From Algoriphagus yeomjeoni (GTDB lineage Bacteria; Bacteroidota; Bacteroidia; Cytophagales; Cyclobacteriaceae), in contig NZ_QLLK01000008.1 of the NCBI RefSeq assembly GCF_003259505.1, forward strand, positions 62,001 to 126,000: 64,000 nt of DNA. Direction: 5' to 3'. A model generated the notes under the pieces. It ran no database searches, was not told the DNA's origin, and worked only from the letters and a program-made list of their open reading frames with translations. A program made the position numbers and the translations under genes. Each line of letters opens with the position of its first letter. Positions within the stretch are counted from its first letter, which is position 1. Below are positions 63,375-64,000 of this stretch, in pieces.

Positions 63375-64000
63375 CTATCGCTTTTTAGCAATCTTATTCC
63401 AAAGTTTTTCACCCCATTTATTGAGAAAGTTTTGCTCGTTTTTGTCTGCGATATCTTCATCGCCAAGAGCATAGCCGAAGGAATTCAGCATTGGGGTAGC
63501 ATCAAAAATTATCTTAGCTATACCAGCGAACGGAATACTCAATATCATTCCTACAATGCCCCAAATGGAGCCTCCAAGAATCACAACAATAATGGTAACT
63601 AGTGGATTGATCTCCACTTTGCTACCTACCACATAGGGCTCTAGAATATAGCTTTCTATAAATTGAGCTATTGCAAATGTCACCGAAACCCCAACAAACC
63701 ACCACAGATCAGCACCTGAAATCACACTCATAATCATGGCCAACACAAATCCAATTATGTTTCCAATAAACGGGATTAGTGAGAGCAAGGCAGCTATAAC
63801 ACTAATTAATAAAGCATTTTCAATTCCTGAGATAGATAAGCCTATGCTATAAATGATGGCTAAAAAAACGATTAAAATGAATCTTCCCACCACAAAGTCC
63901 AAAGCCAGTTCAATGGAATTCCCCATTACCTTTTTTGCTTCTTCCTGATTTTCTTTATCAATAAACTTTAGAATACTGCGCTTCACCTTATTCCTGTAGA
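63375..64000 (-). CDS. AI-2E family transporter, copy 3 (partial)
   Basis: The C-terminal 208 residues of an AI-2E/PerM-type membrane protein. The frame is open to the right edge: before the GTG at 63986 it reads YRNK, so the gene continues beyond the window. Family features are SLIPFIGNIIGFVLAMIMS, ESYILEPYVVGSKVEINPLVTI and GGSIWGIVGMILSIPFAGI. The cytoplasmic tail is charged (GDEDIADKNEQNFLNKWGEK). The C-terminal half resembles copy 1 (169-1287) more than copy 2. Substrate unknown. Confidence 0.9.
   Translation of the reverse strand, partial: YRNKVKRSILKFIDKENQEEAKKVMGNSIELALDFVVGRFILIVFLAIIYSIGLSISGIENALLISVIAALLSLIPFIGNIIGFVLAMIMSVISGADLWWFVGVSVTFAIAQFIESYILEPYVVGSKVEINPLVTIIVVILGGSIWGIVGMILSIPFAGIAKIIFDATPMLNSFGYALGDEDIADKNEQNFLNKWGEKLWNKIAKKR

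Overview
This window looks like a chromosomal segment of a Bacteroidota bacterium, most likely order Cytophagales and perhaps Cyclobacteriaceae. The genus is an inference I cannot confirm. Supporting signs are two SusC/SusD pairs, a type III glutamine synthetase, a type IX secretion plug protein (DUF5103), a DUF3276 PUR-like protein, a Lacal_2735-type small protein, a two-component propeller sensor kinase, AT-rich intergenic DNA and promoters of the Bacteroidota type (TTG, about 17-20 bp, then TAnnTTTG). I see no rRNA, tRNA, transposase, prophage or CRISPR array. No coding region looks foreign.

Layout. 1-10 kb: the tail of an M3 peptidase, an AI-2E family membrane protein overlapping a TPR lipoprotein, a PAS hybrid histidine kinase, aconitase, a 7TM histidine kinase and a LuxC-type acyl-CoA reductase. 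10-19 kb: a ferredoxin divergent from the reductase, DUF3276, a second AI-2E protein with ychF, a solitary Cas6-like gene, the T9SS plug protein, an ABC-F ATPase and a sugar dehydrogenase-like lipoprotein. 19-26 kb: a REP-like palindrome cluster, a large propeller sensor kinase, an ABC1/UbiB kinase with a TetR regulator, and six 42-bp tandem repeats. 26-34 kb: hslV, a pyruvate dehydrogenase E2, a YheT hydrolase, a YedK/HMCES-type protein, fabH with a coupled unknown gene, a MORN-type repeat protein and a 53-residue protein.

33.8-53.4 kb is a nutrient-uptake (PUL-like) locus. It holds a cupin sugar-phosphate isomerase, a ROK repressor, an exported VCBS/ASPIC-UnbV protein translationally coupled to a vanadium-type haloperoxidase/PAP2 protein, an exported FAD oxidoreductase, a ROK sugar kinase and two tandem SusC-SusD pairs. 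No glycoside hydrolase is present. A plausible reading is import of a small or already depolymerised substrate through the SusCD pairs, with oxidative periplasmic processing and phosphorylation by the ROK kinase.

53.9-64 kb: glutamine synthetase III, mtaB, DUF805, a GH13 branching enzyme coupled to a YdeI-family protein, a GMC oxidoreductase, a small acidic protein and a third AI-2E protein cut by the window edge.

The items I would examine first are the Cas6-like protein without array or other cas genes, the hydrolase-free SusCD/haloperoxidase locus with its matching AT-rich palindromes, and the 42-bp tandem repeats.
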